Below are positions 1 through 9,028 of a DNA stretch of 64,000 bases, piece after piece. The notes under the pieces are model-generated. The model was given only the letters and a program-made list of their open reading frames with translations, had not been told where the DNA came from and ran no database searches. The stretch lies in assembly GCA_947053345.1 (NCBI GenBank), contig CAMRSM010000026.1:1-64000 (forward strand), given 5' to 3'. Made by a program: the position numbers and the translations under genes. Source of the stretch: an uncultured Lachnospiraceae bacterium (GTDB lineage: Bacteria; Bacillota; Clostridia; Lachnospirales; Lachnospiraceae). The stretch's first letter is position 1. Each line of letters starts with the position of its first letter.

Positions 1-100
1 GCCTCCCAGTTCCCTCTTCCCCGGGAGGGATTTCCGCTCGCACAGCTCCCGTAAAATTCCTCCTGGGCACTGTCCGGCGGTATGCTGTTTTCGTTCCGCG
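1..100 (-). repeat. Partial family A intercistronic element
   Basis: Read on the minus strand, this stretch begins GCGGAACGAAAACAGCATACC and continues with CCGGACAGTGCCCAGGAGG, a GGGAGC block and GAGGGAACT. The blocks match, in the same order, those of the two tandem copies at 12676-12889. It lies just downstream of mfd in the mfd reading direction, so it probably precedes the next gene outside the window. The closing half of the terminal stem is not visible, because the copy runs off the edge or has diverged. Confidence 0.6.
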
Positions 101-162
101 CCTCTGTTTTCATTCTAACCCCGTGGGCGGTGCAAGTCAATCATATTTTGCGGCGCGGCCTC

Positions 163-3100
163 TCACATCAGCATCCCAAAACTTTCCACCAGCTTCTTCG
201 CCGTCTCCAGCACCTGCTCACCCTCCGGCGCGCCGTATACCCCGTTTCTGCGCACCGGCTTTTGCAGCCGGTATTCAAAGACCAGTGCATTTTTCTTAAA
301 TTCAAGCGACGGCGCGTGTGCCGCGATCAGTTCCGGAATCTTTTCGACGCGGTATTTTGCGCGCGCATAAGGTGTCAGCCAAAGCGATTCCCCCTTCTGC
401 TCGATATTCACCAGACAGACCGCATGTGCCTGAGCCTTTAACAGCGCCACTTGCAGCAGGTTTAACACAGGCTTTGGCGGTTCCCCGAAACGGTCAATAA
501 ATTCCTCCTGCAAATCCTCCAGTTCTTCCAGTGTCTCGATTCCTGCTACCCGTTTGTACATGTCAAGTTTCTGCAGTTCATTCTTTATATAGGTGGCAGG
601 AATATAAGCATCCAGCGGCAGGTCGATGGAAGTCTCAAAATTTTCCTCCCCGTCTGCCTCCCCGTCTTTCATATTCTTTACCGCCTCATTTAGCATCTTG
701 CAGTACAGGTCATACCCTACGGCCTCCATGTGCCCGCTCTGTTCCGCGCCAAGCAAATTTCCCGCCCCGCGGATCTCAAGGTCGCGCATCGCAATCTTAA
801 AACCGGAGCCGAGCTCCGTAAATTCCCGGATTGCCTGCAGGCGCTTCTCCGCGATTTCCTTTAACATCTTATCCCGCTTATACATCAAAAACGCGTATGC
901 CGTGCGGTTCGATCGCCCGACACGCCCACGCAGCTGATACAGCTGGGAAAGCCCAAGACGGTCCGCGTCGTCAATGATCATTGTGTTGACGTTTGATATA
1001 TCAAGCCCGGTCTCTATGATGGTTGTGGAAATCAGCACATCCACATCCCCATTCACAAACCGGAACATGATTTTTTCCAGCTGCCGCTCACTCATCTGCC
1101 CATGTGCAAACGCCACGTTCGCCTCTGGCACCAGCCGCTGCACCTGCAGCGCAATCTCGTCAATCCCGTTCACGCGGTTGTACACATAATACACCTGCCC
1201 GCCCCTCGCCAGTTCCCGGTTGATCGCCTCACGGATCATCTCGTCATTATGTTCGAGCACAAAAGTCTGGATCGGCATACGGTCTACCGGCGGCTCTTCC
1301 AGCACGCTCATGTCGCGGATGCCCGCAAGGCTCATATGCAGCGTGCGCGGGATCGGTGTCGCCGTCAGCGTCAGCACATCCACATCCCCCTTGATCTGCT
1401 TGAGCTTCTCCTTGTGTGCCACGCCGAAACGCTGCTCCTCGTCAATGATGAGCAGCCCGAGATCCTTATACTTGATATCCTTTGAAAGTACGCGGTGTGT
1501 CCCGATCAGGATGTCAATATCCCCCTTCTCAACACCCGTCAAGATACGCTTCTGCTCCGCAGGCGTGCGGAACCTAGAAAGCATCTCAACATTGACAGCA
1601 AAATCTTTCATGCGCTGCGTAAACGTATTGTAATGCTGCTGTGCAAGGATCGTCGTCGGAACCAAAAACACAACTTGTTTTTTGTCCAGAACCGCCTTGA
1701 ACGCCGCACGGATCGCAATTTCCGTCTTCCCGTATCCAACATCGCCGCAAACCAGACGGTCCATGATGCGTGGGCTCTCCATATCGCGTTTCGTCTCCTC
1801 GATCGCACGCAGCTGGTCGTCCGTCTCCTCAAACGGGAACAACTCCTCGAACTCTTTCTGCCAAGTATCGTCCTGCGAGAACGCAAATCCCTTTTTCGAC
1901 TGCCGCAGGGCATACAGGTTTACAAGCTCCTGTGCAATGTCCTTCACCGCCCCGCGCACGCGCGCCTTCGTCGTCTTCCACTCGGTCGAGCCAAGCTTAT
2001 TCAATTTCGGCTTGCGCGCGTCCGCTCCCGCGTATTTCTGGATCAGATCCAGACCTGTCGCCAAAATATAGAGTGTTCCCCCGCCCGCGTACTCGATTTT
2101 GATGTAATCCTTCGTCACCTTATCGACCGTCAGCTTCTCAATCCCCCGGTAAATACCGAGCCCGTGGTTTTCATGCACCACATAATCCCCGATATTTAAG
2201 TCAGAAAAACTCGAAATTTTGCTGCCCTCGTAAACTTTGACTTTTTTCTTCTTCGTTTTTTTCACCGCGCCGAAAATGTCGCTCTCCGAGATCATAACAA
2301 ATTTCACAAGAGGATATTCAAACCCTCGGTGGACATTCCCCTGCGTCACCATGATCTCGCCGTTTTGCACGAGCCGGTTCCGGTCATCGCTAAAAAATGC
2401 CGCCAGTTCATGTTCGCGCAAATCTTCCGCCAGCCGCTCCGCCCTCGTGCGCGAACCGGAAAGCAGGATGACACGGCTGCCGTTTTTCTTCCATGCCTTT
2501 AAGTCCTTTACCAAAAGTTCAAAATTATTATTGTACGGGTTCACGGATTTTACCGTAAGGCTGTAGCGCGCTTTCACAGCCAGTTTGTCAAGTTTTGCTT
2601 CCATCATCGAGAGCAGCACGGCATTCGCGCTCGTTGCCCCTGCCATCAATGCACGGTAATCAAAAACCACATCCATCTGCCCCGGCAGGATATATCCCTT
2701 CTCGATGCGCCCCGTCATACTCTCGGAAAACTCCGTCATGACCGTCTCGCCCTTTTCCATAATACGCGCGGGTTCATCAAGAAAAATAACGGAATCTTCA
2801 TCGCGGAAATAATCAAAGAACGAGACTGTCTTCTCAAAAAAATAATTCACATAACTGTCGAGCCCCACACTGCCCTGGCAATATTCGAGATTCTCCTTAA
2901 ATTCAGCCACCGACTTACGGATGCGCGCGGCCTCCTCCGTCTTCATCTCTTTTTTAAGGCCAGCGGCAAACTGCTCAAGTTCCTTTTCAAGTACCGCCAG
3001 CCCCTTCACCTTCACCGATTCTTCCAAGACAAATTCCGATGCCGGATATATCCATATCTCATCAAGATTTTCAATCGAGCGCTGGCTTGCCGCGTCAAAC

Positions 3101-3708
3101 GAACGGATGGAATCCACCTCGTCCCCCCACAATTCCACGCGCACCGGGGCTTCCTCCGTCAGTGGAAAAATATCAACGATACCGCCGCGCACGGCAAACT
3201 CCCCTGCCGCCTCCACCTGTACCTGACGCTCATATCCCAGCTGTACGAGCTTTAACTCAAGCACGGGCAGATCCACGGTGTCCGCATTCCGGATGCAGAT
3301 GCAATTCTCTTTCAGATATTCAAGCGGTAATACCTTATCCATACCCCCGTCGATCGTTGCAATCACTGTTACAGGCGAACCTTCCAGTAGCCTGCGCAAA
3401 ATTTTGACACGCTCACGGACAATCGCGTTGCCCCGGATATCCGCAGAAAAAAAGATAATGTCTTTCGCCGGGTAAAGGCAGACCTCACGGTCATACAGCT
3501 TGCAGTCCTCATAAATTTCCTTCGCGCGCACGTCATTGTATGTGATGATCAGCCGCTTTTTAGTCTCCTGCGAGGCGGCAAACATCAGGTGGCATTTCTG
3601 CGAATCAATGCAGCCCGTCACCTGCACCGGAAGTTTTTTCTTCCTGACCGCGCCCTGCAATTCTTTAAATTCCTCGTAGCCGTACAGCGGCTCATAAAAT
3701 GTCTGCAT
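163..3708 (-). CDS. mfd: Transcription-repair coupling factor Mfd
   Basis: DNA translocase that removes RNA polymerase stalled at lesions and recruits UvrA. The protein is about 1181 residues, normal for the family. Seen in order: an N-terminal UvrB-like region, the CarD-like RNA-polymerase interaction domain (YVVHENHGLGIYRGIEKL), helicase motif I (GDVGYGKTEIA), motif II as DEEQ (LLIIDEEQRFG), motif III (TLTATPIPRT), motif VI (QLRGRVGRSNRTAYAF) and the C-terminal TRCF domain. The start at MQTFYEPL is preferred because AGGAGG lies four bases upstream. The longer reading frame to 3798 would translate a repeat element (3721-3831) and is rejected. It follows pth on the same strand with only that repeat between, so the two are probably cotranscribed. 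The trpS-pth-mfd order fits Firmicutes. Confidence 0.97.
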   Translation of the reverse strand: MQTFYEPLYGYEEFKELQGAVRKKKLPVQVTGCIDSQKCHLMFAASQETKKRLIITYNDVRAKEIYEDCKLYDREVCLYPAKDIIFFSADIRGNAIVRERVKILRRLLEGSPVTVIATIDGGMDKVLPLEYLKENCICIRNADTVDLPVLELKLVQLGYERQVQVEAAGEFAVRGGIVDIFPLTEEAPVRVELWGDEVDSIRSFDAASQRSIENLDEIWIYPASEFVLEESVKVKGLAVLEKELEQFAAGLKKEMKTEEAARIRKSVAEFKENLEYCQGSVGLDSYVNYFFEKTVSFFDYFRDEDSVIFLDEPARIMEKGETVMTEFSESMTGRIEKGYILPGQMDVVFDYRALMAGATSANAVLLSMMEAKLDKLAVKARYSLTVKSVNPYNNNFELLVKDLKAWKKNGSRVILLSGSRTRAERLAEDLREHELAAFFSDDRNRLVQNGEIMVTQGNVHRGFEYPLVKFVMISESDIFGAVKKTKKKKVKVYEGSKISSFSDLNIGDYVVHENHGLGIYRGIEKLTVDKVTKDYIKIEYAGGGTLYILATGLDLIQKYAGADARKPKLNKLGSTEWKTTKARVRGAVKDIAQELVNLYALRQSKKGFAFSQDDTWQKEFEELFPFEETDDQLRAIEETKRDMESPRIMDRLVCGDVGYGKTEIAIRAAFKAVLDKKQVVFLVPTTILAQQHYNTFTQRMKDFAVNVEMLSRFRTPAEQKRILTGVEKGDIDILIGTHRVLSKDIKYKDLGLLIIDEEQRFGVAHKEKLKQIKGDVDVLTLTATPIPRTLHMSLAGIRDMSVLEEPPVDRMPIQTFVLEHNDEMIREAINRELARGGQVYYVYNRVNGIDEIALQVQRLVPEANVAFAHGQMSERQLEKIMFRFVNGDVDVLISTTIIETGLDISNVNTMIIDDADRLGLSQLYQLRGRVGRSNRTAYAFLMYKRDKMLKEIAEKRLQAIREFTELGSGFKIAMRDLEIRGAGNLLGAEQSGHMEAVGYDLYCKMLNEAVKNMKDGEADGEENFETSIDLPLDAYIPATYIKNELQKLDMYKRVAGIETLEELEDLQEEFIDRFGEPPKPVLNLLQVALLKAQAHAVCLVNIEQKGESLWLTPYARAKYRVEKIPELIAAHAPSLEFKKNALVFEYRLQKPVRRNGVYGAPEGEQVLETAKKLVESFGMLM

Positions 3709-3720
3709 GATGCCTCCTAT

Positions 3721-3831
3721 TTGAGTGCCGCATATGCCTTCCCCAATGCCCTTGCCGCTAACGGGATTTCCGTCCGCCCCATCAATCCCGTCAGGCACCG
3801 CTCCGCCATATGCTGTTTTTTAAAGTTCCGC
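3721..3831 (-). repeat. Family A intercistronic stem element (pth-mfd)
   Basis: On the minus strand the unit reads AACAG, stem GCATATG, about 75 bases of loop, stem CATATGC, then GGCACTCAA and at once ATAGGAGG, the ribosome binding site of mfd. The loop carries the GGCGGACGGAAATCCC block shared with the other copies. The upstream edge overlaps the last codons of pth (GCGGAACTTTAA), which themselves resemble the element's closing GGAACTTAA. The stem differs in sequence from the stems at the other loci but is complementary. Confidence 0.75.
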
Positions 3832-4401
3832 AGCGCCTGTCTTCTGGTTATACCGGTTCATCGCTGTCTCCACACCATCCGTGATGATACACCCGCACGC
3901 TTTCGATACCCTCTCAAGCGCCTCACGAATCAGCGGCTCCTCCTCCTTCGGGAATCGCCCCAGCACATAATCCGCCAGATCCCATTTTTCCGGCTTCTGC
4001 CCCACCCCGACGCGGATGCGCATAAAATCCTGCGTGCCAAGCTGTAAAATAATATTTTTAAGACCGTTATGCCCGCCCGCACTGCCCTTTTTCCGTACAC
4101 GCAGCTGCCCGACATCCAGATTGATATCGTCGCAGACCACAATGATATCCTCGCTTGTCAGCTTGTAATAATCCACCAATGCCCGGACGCTCTCCCCGCT
4201 CAAATTCATATAAGTCTGCGGCTGCGCGAGGATCACTTTCTCCCCGCCGATGTAACCCCTGCCACAGAGCGCCTTATGCTCCTTCATATCCAGCCTTATA
4301 TTATAATCATCACAAATCCTTGTGACCGCGTCAAACCCGATATTATGCCTGGTCGCTTGGTATTCCCTTGTCGGGTTGCCAAGACCGATAATAATTTTCA
4401 T
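3820..4401 (-). CDS. pth: Peptidyl-tRNA hydrolase
   Basis: Cytosolic esterase that frees tRNA from peptidyl-tRNA dropped off the ribosome. It has 193 residues, the usual size. Visible family motifs are the N-terminal IIGLGNP, RHNIGF with the catalytic histidine near residue 20, QPQTYMNLSG with the substrate-binding Asn, the DDINLDVGQLRVR stretch with the catalytic Asp, and GSAGGHNGLKNI. The start has GGAG ten bases upstream. The C-terminal codons run into the family A repeat that separates it from mfd. trpS lies upstream on the same strand after a 356-base gap. Confidence 0.97.
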   Translation of the reverse strand: MKIIIGLGNPTREYQATRHNIGFDAVTRICDDYNIRLDMKEHKALCGRGYIGGEKVILAQPQTYMNLSGESVRALVDYYKLTSEDIIVVCDDINLDVGQLRVRKKGSAGGHNGLKNIILQLGTQDFMRIRVGVGQKPEKWDLADYVLGRFPKEEEPLIREALERVSKACGCIITDGVETAMNRYNQKTGAAEL

Positions 4402-4757
4402 AATATTTATACTCCTTCATTTTATCACAACTTGTTCCGTACCTGCCGCACGGATTATTTTCCTGGACAATGCTGCAGCCCGACCTCCAACTCCTGCACG
4501 CACAATCGCCGCAGAATACCAATAAGGGGGTATCCTGCGGTTCATGCCATACCATAAGTATTATTTTAATATTCATTCTGCGGGGAACCGCCCGTTCCCC
4601 AAACCGGAACATCCCGGAAACCATAAAACTACAGCCACAATCACATTTTGCCGGCAGCCTGCACCCCTTGGAACACAAACTCTGTCCTTCCGGAACCCAT
4701 TGTCCTGCAAGTCCTGCTGCCATGCCCTCAGGATCACCCCGGGAATGCATCCGGACA
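4402..4757 (-). other. Spacer between trpS and pth
   Basis: There is no credible gene in these 356 bases; open frames on both strands lack ribosome binding sites and family features. Next to pth, on the minus strand, a GATAAAAT stretch and GGAG precede the pth start and could be its promoter and ribosome binding site. A GC-rich part at 4650-4755 has short complementary blocks and shares the 14-mer GGAATGCATCCGGA with another spacer at 46626-46639. Confidence 0.4.
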
Positions 4758-5780
4758 TTATTTTACGAGCAGCCCGACCTTTTTCTTCACCTTCGCCAAC
4801 GTCCGTGCCGAGATCGCCGCTGCTTTCTGTGCCCCTGCCTGGTATACCTGCTCCAAATATGCTTTATCCGCGCTCAGACGCTTGAAATTTTCACGCACCT
4901 CACGGAGTTCCTCCGATACGGCTTCGCCGACCGCCAGTTTGAAATCCCCGTAGCCCTTGCCCTCGAACTCCTGCTCTATCTGCTCCAATGTCCTGCCTGT
5001 AATTACCGAGTAGATCGTCATCAGGTTATTGATGCCGTCCTTGCCCTCGCGGAAGCAGACTTCCTTCTCACTGTCCGTCACCGCGCGCTTAAATTTGTTG
5101 ATGATAACATTCGGCTCGTCGAGGATCGTGATGAACGCATTCGGGTTTTCGTCCGACTTTGACATCTTCTTTGTCGGCTCCTGCAGCGACATCACCCGTG
5201 CGCCCGCCTTCGGGATGTACGCCTCCGGAATCTTGAAGGTACTCCCATAAAGATTATTGAACCGCGTCGCGACATCGCGCGTAAACTCCAGATGCTGCTT
5301 CTGGTCATGACCGACCGGCACCATGTCCGCCTGATAAAGCAGGATATCCGCCGCCATCAGCGCCGGGTAGGTGAAAAGTCCCGCATTCACATTATCTGCA
5401 TGTCTCGCGGATTTATCCTTAAATTGTGTCATGCGCGAAAGCTCCCCAAATTGCGTATAGCACGAAAGCACCCACGACAGCTCCGAATGCGCCGGCACAT
5501 GGCTCTGGATAAAAACCAGGCTCTTTTCCGGGTCAATCCCGCACGCAAGCAGCAATGCAAACGCGTCGAGCGACTGTTTCCGGAGCGCCGCCGGATCCTG
5601 CCGTATCGTCAGGGAATGCAGATCCGCAATAAAATACGCACAGTCGTATTCATCCTGCATCTTTCCCCAGTTCTTTACTGCCCCAATATAATTCCCCAAT
5701 GTAAAAACGCCGGTTGGCTGGATCCCGCTCAAGATAACTTTCTTCTTTTCTTTCTTTTCTGCCTGCTCCGTCCCTTCCAT
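4758..5780 (-). CDS. trpS: Tryptophanyl-tRNA synthetase
   Basis: Class I aminoacyl-tRNA synthetase charging tRNA-Trp. It has 340 residues, normal for bacterial TrpRS. The N-terminal SGIQPTGVFTLGNYIGAVKNW-like segment holds the HIGH-equivalent, and KKMSKSDENP is the KMSKS loop. GHDQKQHLEFTRDVA is also characteristic. The first residues (MEGTEQAEKKEKKK) are a charged extension before the Rossmann fold, so a slightly later start cannot be excluded. A consensus promoter lies about 100 bases upstream (5878-5906). The leader between promoter and start can form hairpins, but no T-box consensus was recognised. Confidence 0.97.
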   Translation of the reverse strand: MEGTEQAEKKEKKKVILSGIQPTGVFTLGNYIGAVKNWGKMQDEYDCAYFIADLHSLTIRQDPAALRKQSLDAFALLLACGIDPEKSLVFIQSHVPAHSELSWVLSCYTQFGELSRMTQFKDKSARHADNVNAGLFTYPALMAADILLYQADMVPVGHDQKQHLEFTRDVATRFNNLYGSTFKIPEAYIPKAGARVMSLQEPTKKMSKSDENPNAFITILDEPNVIINKFKRAVTDSEKEVCFREGKDGINNLMTIYSVITGRTLEQIEQEFEGKGYGDFKLAVGEAVSEELREVRENFKRLSADKAYLEQVYQAGAQKAAAISARTLAKVKKKVGLLVK

Positions 5781-5877
5781 AAAATCTACCTCTCATTCCG
5801 CAAAGAACCACAACCGCATGGCCAGTGCTGCTTACAGCTGTCTGCGGCCTGCATCCCCGCTTTCATTTGTATTGTAG

Positions 5878-5906
5878 ATTATAGCTGTTCTGTAGGGATT
5901 TGTCAA
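5878..5906 (-). promoter_or_regulatory. Consensus promoter of trpS
   Basis: On the minus strand TTGACA (5906-5901) and TATAAT (5883-5878) are separated by exactly 17 bases. It points into trpS and leaves a leader of roughly 95 bases. Both hexamers match the vegetative sigma consensus at all six positions, which suggests strong constitutive expression. Confidence 0.85.
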
Positions 5907-5922
5907 TGCAAAGCAGCTTTTA

Positions 5923-6852
5923 TCACGACTCACCAAAAAACCGGATCATATACCCATATTCCTCCCCCGCATCAAACTCTGTCAACTGCTCCTTCGTCGC
6001 ATGCAGCATATAATGATGACGCACCTCTTCCCCTTCCTCATAACTCTCCCGCACCACCGTATAACCCAGCTCAATCACACGCTCCAACGCAAGCTTAGCC
6101 TCACCGCTTTCAGGACTGACCTGCTCCCCGTCACGGAACAGATCCACCACTACCTTGTACAGGACCGCATCCCCATATTCTTCCATCGCATGGCTCAATG
6201 GGACAGAAAAGAAGACTTCCCCGTTTTTCGGTGCCTCATAGCAATAAATGGCATCCTCCGGATAGGAAGATATCATTTCCATCGGCTGTGTTGCTGTTAC
6301 CTCATCACCCACCGCCCCATCCGGAAATTTCCCGTTCATATCTGCCGCATCCTGCTCTCCCGGTTGATTTTGTTCTTGCTCTGGCCAAAAATCCTCACCC
6401 GAATTTCCTATCACATTTTCCGGGTCAAATCCCCCATCCGTTTCCCCGTCAAAAACAGGGGAATCACCAGACGTATTTCCGCCCGGAACCGGACCATAGC
6501 CGGACGGGTCGCCATCCATATCCGTAAATCCTCCCTGTCCTCCATCCATTCCGGTAACCATGCCATCAAGCCCTATATTTCCCTGGCTGGTTTTGTCCCC
6601 TGCACCTTTCCCGCCCCCATCCTTTCCCCAGGTAACTCCCGCCGGGTTTACAGCAGCATACTGCCCCGCCGCACTCTGCCGAGGTTTTTTCCCATACCAT
6701 ACCCCAATACCAACCGCCGCTGCAAGTCCAAAAGCTGCCACCGTACATCCCCTGCGCAGAAGCGCCCGCTGCCTTTTTTTATTCCTCTCAAGCTCCTTTG
6801 CCCCACGCCGCAATACATCCTGTGCAATCTCCTTATAATCCTTCATAAACAA
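5923..6852 (-). CDS. Membrane protein paired with ECF sigma factor (possible anti-sigma)
   Basis: Protein of about 309 residues (307 if the second Met is the start). Residues 1-30 are charged and cytosolic, one membrane span follows at about 34-52 (GCTVAAFGLAAAVGIGVWY), then a long Gly/Asp/Pro-rich linker (about 60-190) and a folded-looking C-terminal part (about 190-309) outside the cell. It overlaps the end of the sigma factor gene by 20 bases, so the two are translationally coupled. That arrangement is the usual one for an ECF sigma factor and its membrane anti-sigma factor, but no recognisable zinc-binding or RsiV-type anti-sigma domain is seen. Role as the sigma antagonist is inference from position and topology. 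Confidence 0.6.
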   Translation of the reverse strand: MFMKDYKEIAQDVLRRGAKELERNKKRQRALLRRGCTVAAFGLAAAVGIGVWYGKKPRQSAAGQYAAVNPAGVTWGKDGGGKGAGDKTSQGNIGLDGMVTGMDGGQGGFTDMDGDPSGYGPVPGGNTSGDSPVFDGETDGGFDPENVIGNSGEDFWPEQEQNQPGEQDAADMNGKFPDGAVGDEVTATQPMEMISSYPEDAIYCYEAPKNGEVFFSVPLSHAMEEYGDAVLYKVVVDLFRDGEQVSPESGEAKLALERVIELGYTVVRESYEEGEEVRHHYMLHATKEQLTEFDAGEEYGYMIRFFGES

Positions 6853-7390
6853 ACCCCTCCTTATCCAGTTCTGATTTCAACGACATTTTTGCACGGTACA
6901 TAAGGTTTTCCACCTGACGTTTGCTTTTCCCCATCACGGCTGCGATCTGCCCGTTATCAAAATCTTCAAAAAACGACAGATAGAGTACTTGCCGGTACTC
7001 GGAGCGCATTTTCCCCATCGCTCTGTGGAGCAGTATCTTCTGTTCCTCCTTCAAATAGGATGCCTCCACTCCCATTTCCTCGCTTCCAATCCTCTGCAGA
7101 TCCTCATCCGGAACCGCGACCGATCTCGCATTATGCCGCATATAGTCAATCGCCACATTGCGCCCGATGGTATACAGCCATGTTTTAAAAGAATACTTCG
7201 CGGAAAATTTCGGCTTTTTTACAACCAGCCGGACGAAAGTATCCTCCATCAGATCTTCCGCTGTATAAATATTCCGCACGAAACCGTTCAGATACAGAAC
7301 CAATCCGTCCTTATAATCCCTTATGACCTCGACAATGCCGCCCTCGTCACCATCAAGGAAACGGCGGTAGCTACTTGCACCGTTATCCAT
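6833..7390 (-). CDS. ECF-type RNA polymerase sigma factor
   Basis: Small sigma-70 family factor, 185 residues from the chosen start MDNGASSYRR, which has AAAGGAG nine bases upstream. The frame opens 16 codons earlier without a ribosome binding site. Region 2 is visible as TAEDLMEDTFVRLVVKKPKF followed by FKTWLYTIGRNVAIDYMR (promoter -10 recognition), and region 4 as YRQVLYLSFFEDFDNGQIAAVM with the helix-turn-helix GKSKRQVENLMYRAK. The coupled downstream membrane protein probably controls it. Target promoters cannot be told from this window. Confidence 0.92.
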   Translation of the reverse strand: MDNGASSYRRFLDGDEGGIVEVIRDYKDGLVLYLNGFVRNIYTAEDLMEDTFVRLVVKKPKFSAKYSFKTWLYTIGRNVAIDYMRHNARSVAVPDEDLQRIGSEEMGVEASYLKEEQKILLHRAMGKMRSEYRQVLYLSFFEDFDNGQIAAVMGKSKRQVENLMYRAKMSLKSELDKEGFVYEGL

Positions 7391-7637
7391 TGATTTTGCT
7401 CCTTTCCGAAAGGCTGCAAAATGCTGCTTGTCAATCACCTTTCACCACTTAAACGTATCACTCTTCTCATTCTCTCACATAAGATATTTTTTATTGCAGT
7501 ATTCCATAATAATATGCGATGACAAGAGCCGGATACGGTATTGCAGGGTATTGTCGGCCTTTATTCTATTGTAGAATGAAAGTAATGCGGATGAGCTGAA
7601 AAAATAAAGGACGAAATTAAATACAAACTATCCTTAA

Positions 7638-8513
7638 TTAAAATCCGCGGTATTTTTTCGGTGATAACCCGACATGCTTCCGGAAAAGCCTGCAAAAGTA
7701 ACTAGTGTTGTCATATCCCACACACGCTGCAATATGGGATATCTTATCTGAAGTTTCCTTTAGAAGCTTACACGAAATCCCAATACGGTGACGGATCAAA
7801 TAATCCACAGGTGACACCCCAATATTTGCCCCAAAATAACGCATTGCCGTATTTTTGCTAACATTTGCGGAATCTGCGATATCATCCAGCCGGATATCCT
7901 CCATATAGTGGGCTCTGATATACTGGATCATCAGCTTAACACGGTTGCTCGAAGAATTTCTTTCATTCCGGTATTCATCTTCCTTTAGCAGATGCCGCAC
8001 CTGCTCCACCATAACCAGCCATGCTTCGGAAAGAATATTCCTTACCTTCAGTTCATTGACATTTCCGGCTGACATATCGCGAAATAATGCTGAAAGCAGT
8101 TCCAATACTTTGTTCTGCCATTCACAGGTATTACGGAAAATAAGATATTCCATCGTAGACTTCTCAACGGGCGCGATAAACTTTTCATAGATAACGGTCT
8201 GCTCCGGGACAATAAATTCCGGGGAAAATACAATATTAGGCATGATCGCGTAATCTTGCGCGGTAAACTGGTGGAGTACTTTACTGTTGATAAAAACCGC
8301 CTCCCCCGCATTTAATGTAAAACTTTCCTGGCCTGCATGACAAACAACCGCACCTTCCGACACTGCCACAATCTCAAATTCATTGTGCCAATGCCAGTCT
8401 ATCTGGTCATCATAAAAATCCCTTGTATCGTCATTATAATATTGCAGCGGAAAATCCGGCTGGCCATGCTGTTTTGTTTCCCGCAGATCGTCCGTTGTCA
8501 AAATTCGTTGCAT
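7638..8513 (-). CDS. AraC family transcriptional regulator with cupin sensor
   Basis: About 291 residues from MQRILTTDD, which has GGAGGG a few bases upstream. The N-terminal half is a cupin-type fold with HWHNEFEIVAVSEGAVVCHAG, typical of sugar-sensing AraC regulators. The C-terminal hundred residues hold two helix-turn-helix motifs (IRLDDIADSANVSKNTAMRYF and ISHIAACVGYDNTSYFCRLF) ending KKYRGF. It is divergent from the MFS carrier at 9029, its most likely target. The family B array lies in the shared upstream region. The ligand is unknown, probably a sugar. Confidence 0.92.
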   Translation of the reverse strand: MQRILTTDDLRETKQHGQPDFPLQYYNDDTRDFYDDQIDWHWHNEFEIVAVSEGAVVCHAGQESFTLNAGEAVFINSKVLHQFTAQDYAIMPNIVFSPEFIVPEQTVIYEKFIAPVEKSTMEYLIFRNTCEWQNKVLELLSALFRDMSAGNVNELKVRNILSEAWLVMVEQVRHLLKEDEYRNERNSSSNRVKLMIQYIRAHYMEDIRLDDIADSANVSKNTAMRYFGANIGVSPVDYLIRHRIGISCKLLKETSDKISHIAACVGYDNTSYFCRLFRKHVGLSPKKYRGF

Positions 8514-8674
8514 CCATATCCCTCCATCTTTCCAATTGTTTAATCCCCTCCCTGCCAACCACCGGCAAGGGATCGGCATACATTCTTGCAGGTTCTTTCT
8601 GTCGTCTTACGCATATGTTGGTGATATAGTACTATAAAAGCGTGAGAAAATCAATTGTATTGTGTTTTTGATAT

Positions 8675-9000
8675 GGTATAATGTCGGCAGACATGATACC
8701 GGCACCGGTTCGCCGTCCGACGAAGGAGGACATCTTCCCAAGCGAACCGTGTGCATCCGCCGGGGGCAGCATGTTCGGAGAACATGGTATAATATCGTCA
8801 GATATTATACCAGTGCTGATTCGCTTTCGACCGAAGGGAGAAAAATTTCTGCAGCGAATCATGCACATCCCCCGGAGGGAAGCATGTCCAGAGAACATGG
8901 TATAATGTCGTCAGACTTATACCCGCGCTGATTTGCCGTCCGACCAGAGGGAGGACAATTTCCCTGGCAAATCATGTGCATGCCCCGCAGGGAAACATGT
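8675..9000 (+). repeat. Family B tandem palindromic promoter-like array, copy 1
   Basis: Three units with a spacing of 111 and 113 bases. Each unit starts with a near-perfect 26-bp palindrome (8675-8700, 8786-8811, 8899-8923) containing GGTATAAT and its complement, so TGGTATAAT (an extended -10) is present on both strands. An inner stem follows: GGTTCGC/GCGAACC, GATTCGC/GCGAATC and GATTTGC/GCAAATC in the three units, so the paired bases change together. Upstream of the first palindrome, TTGTAT sits 16 bases before TATAAT. The array lies in the leader of the MFS gene and appears inverted at 16508-16730. Confidence 0.85.
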
Positions 9001-9028
9001 CGACAGATTATGTAAAGGAGACCAACCA

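Noticed and set aside
3709-3798. N-terminal extension of Mfd by 30 residues
   Set aside because: It translates the family A repeat. The Met at 3708 has AGGAGG directly upstream and matches the family start.
4343-4750. 135-codon minus-strand frame between trpS and pth
   Set aside because: It overlaps the pth start, lacks a ribosome binding site and has no recognisable protein features.
5781-5880. T-box riboswitch in the trpS leader
   Set aside because: The leader is too short at about 95 bases and the T-box consensus TGGNACCGCG was not found.
8675-9000. CRISPR array
   Set aside because: Units of about 112 bp are conserved throughout with no variable spacers of uniform size, and no cas genes are present.
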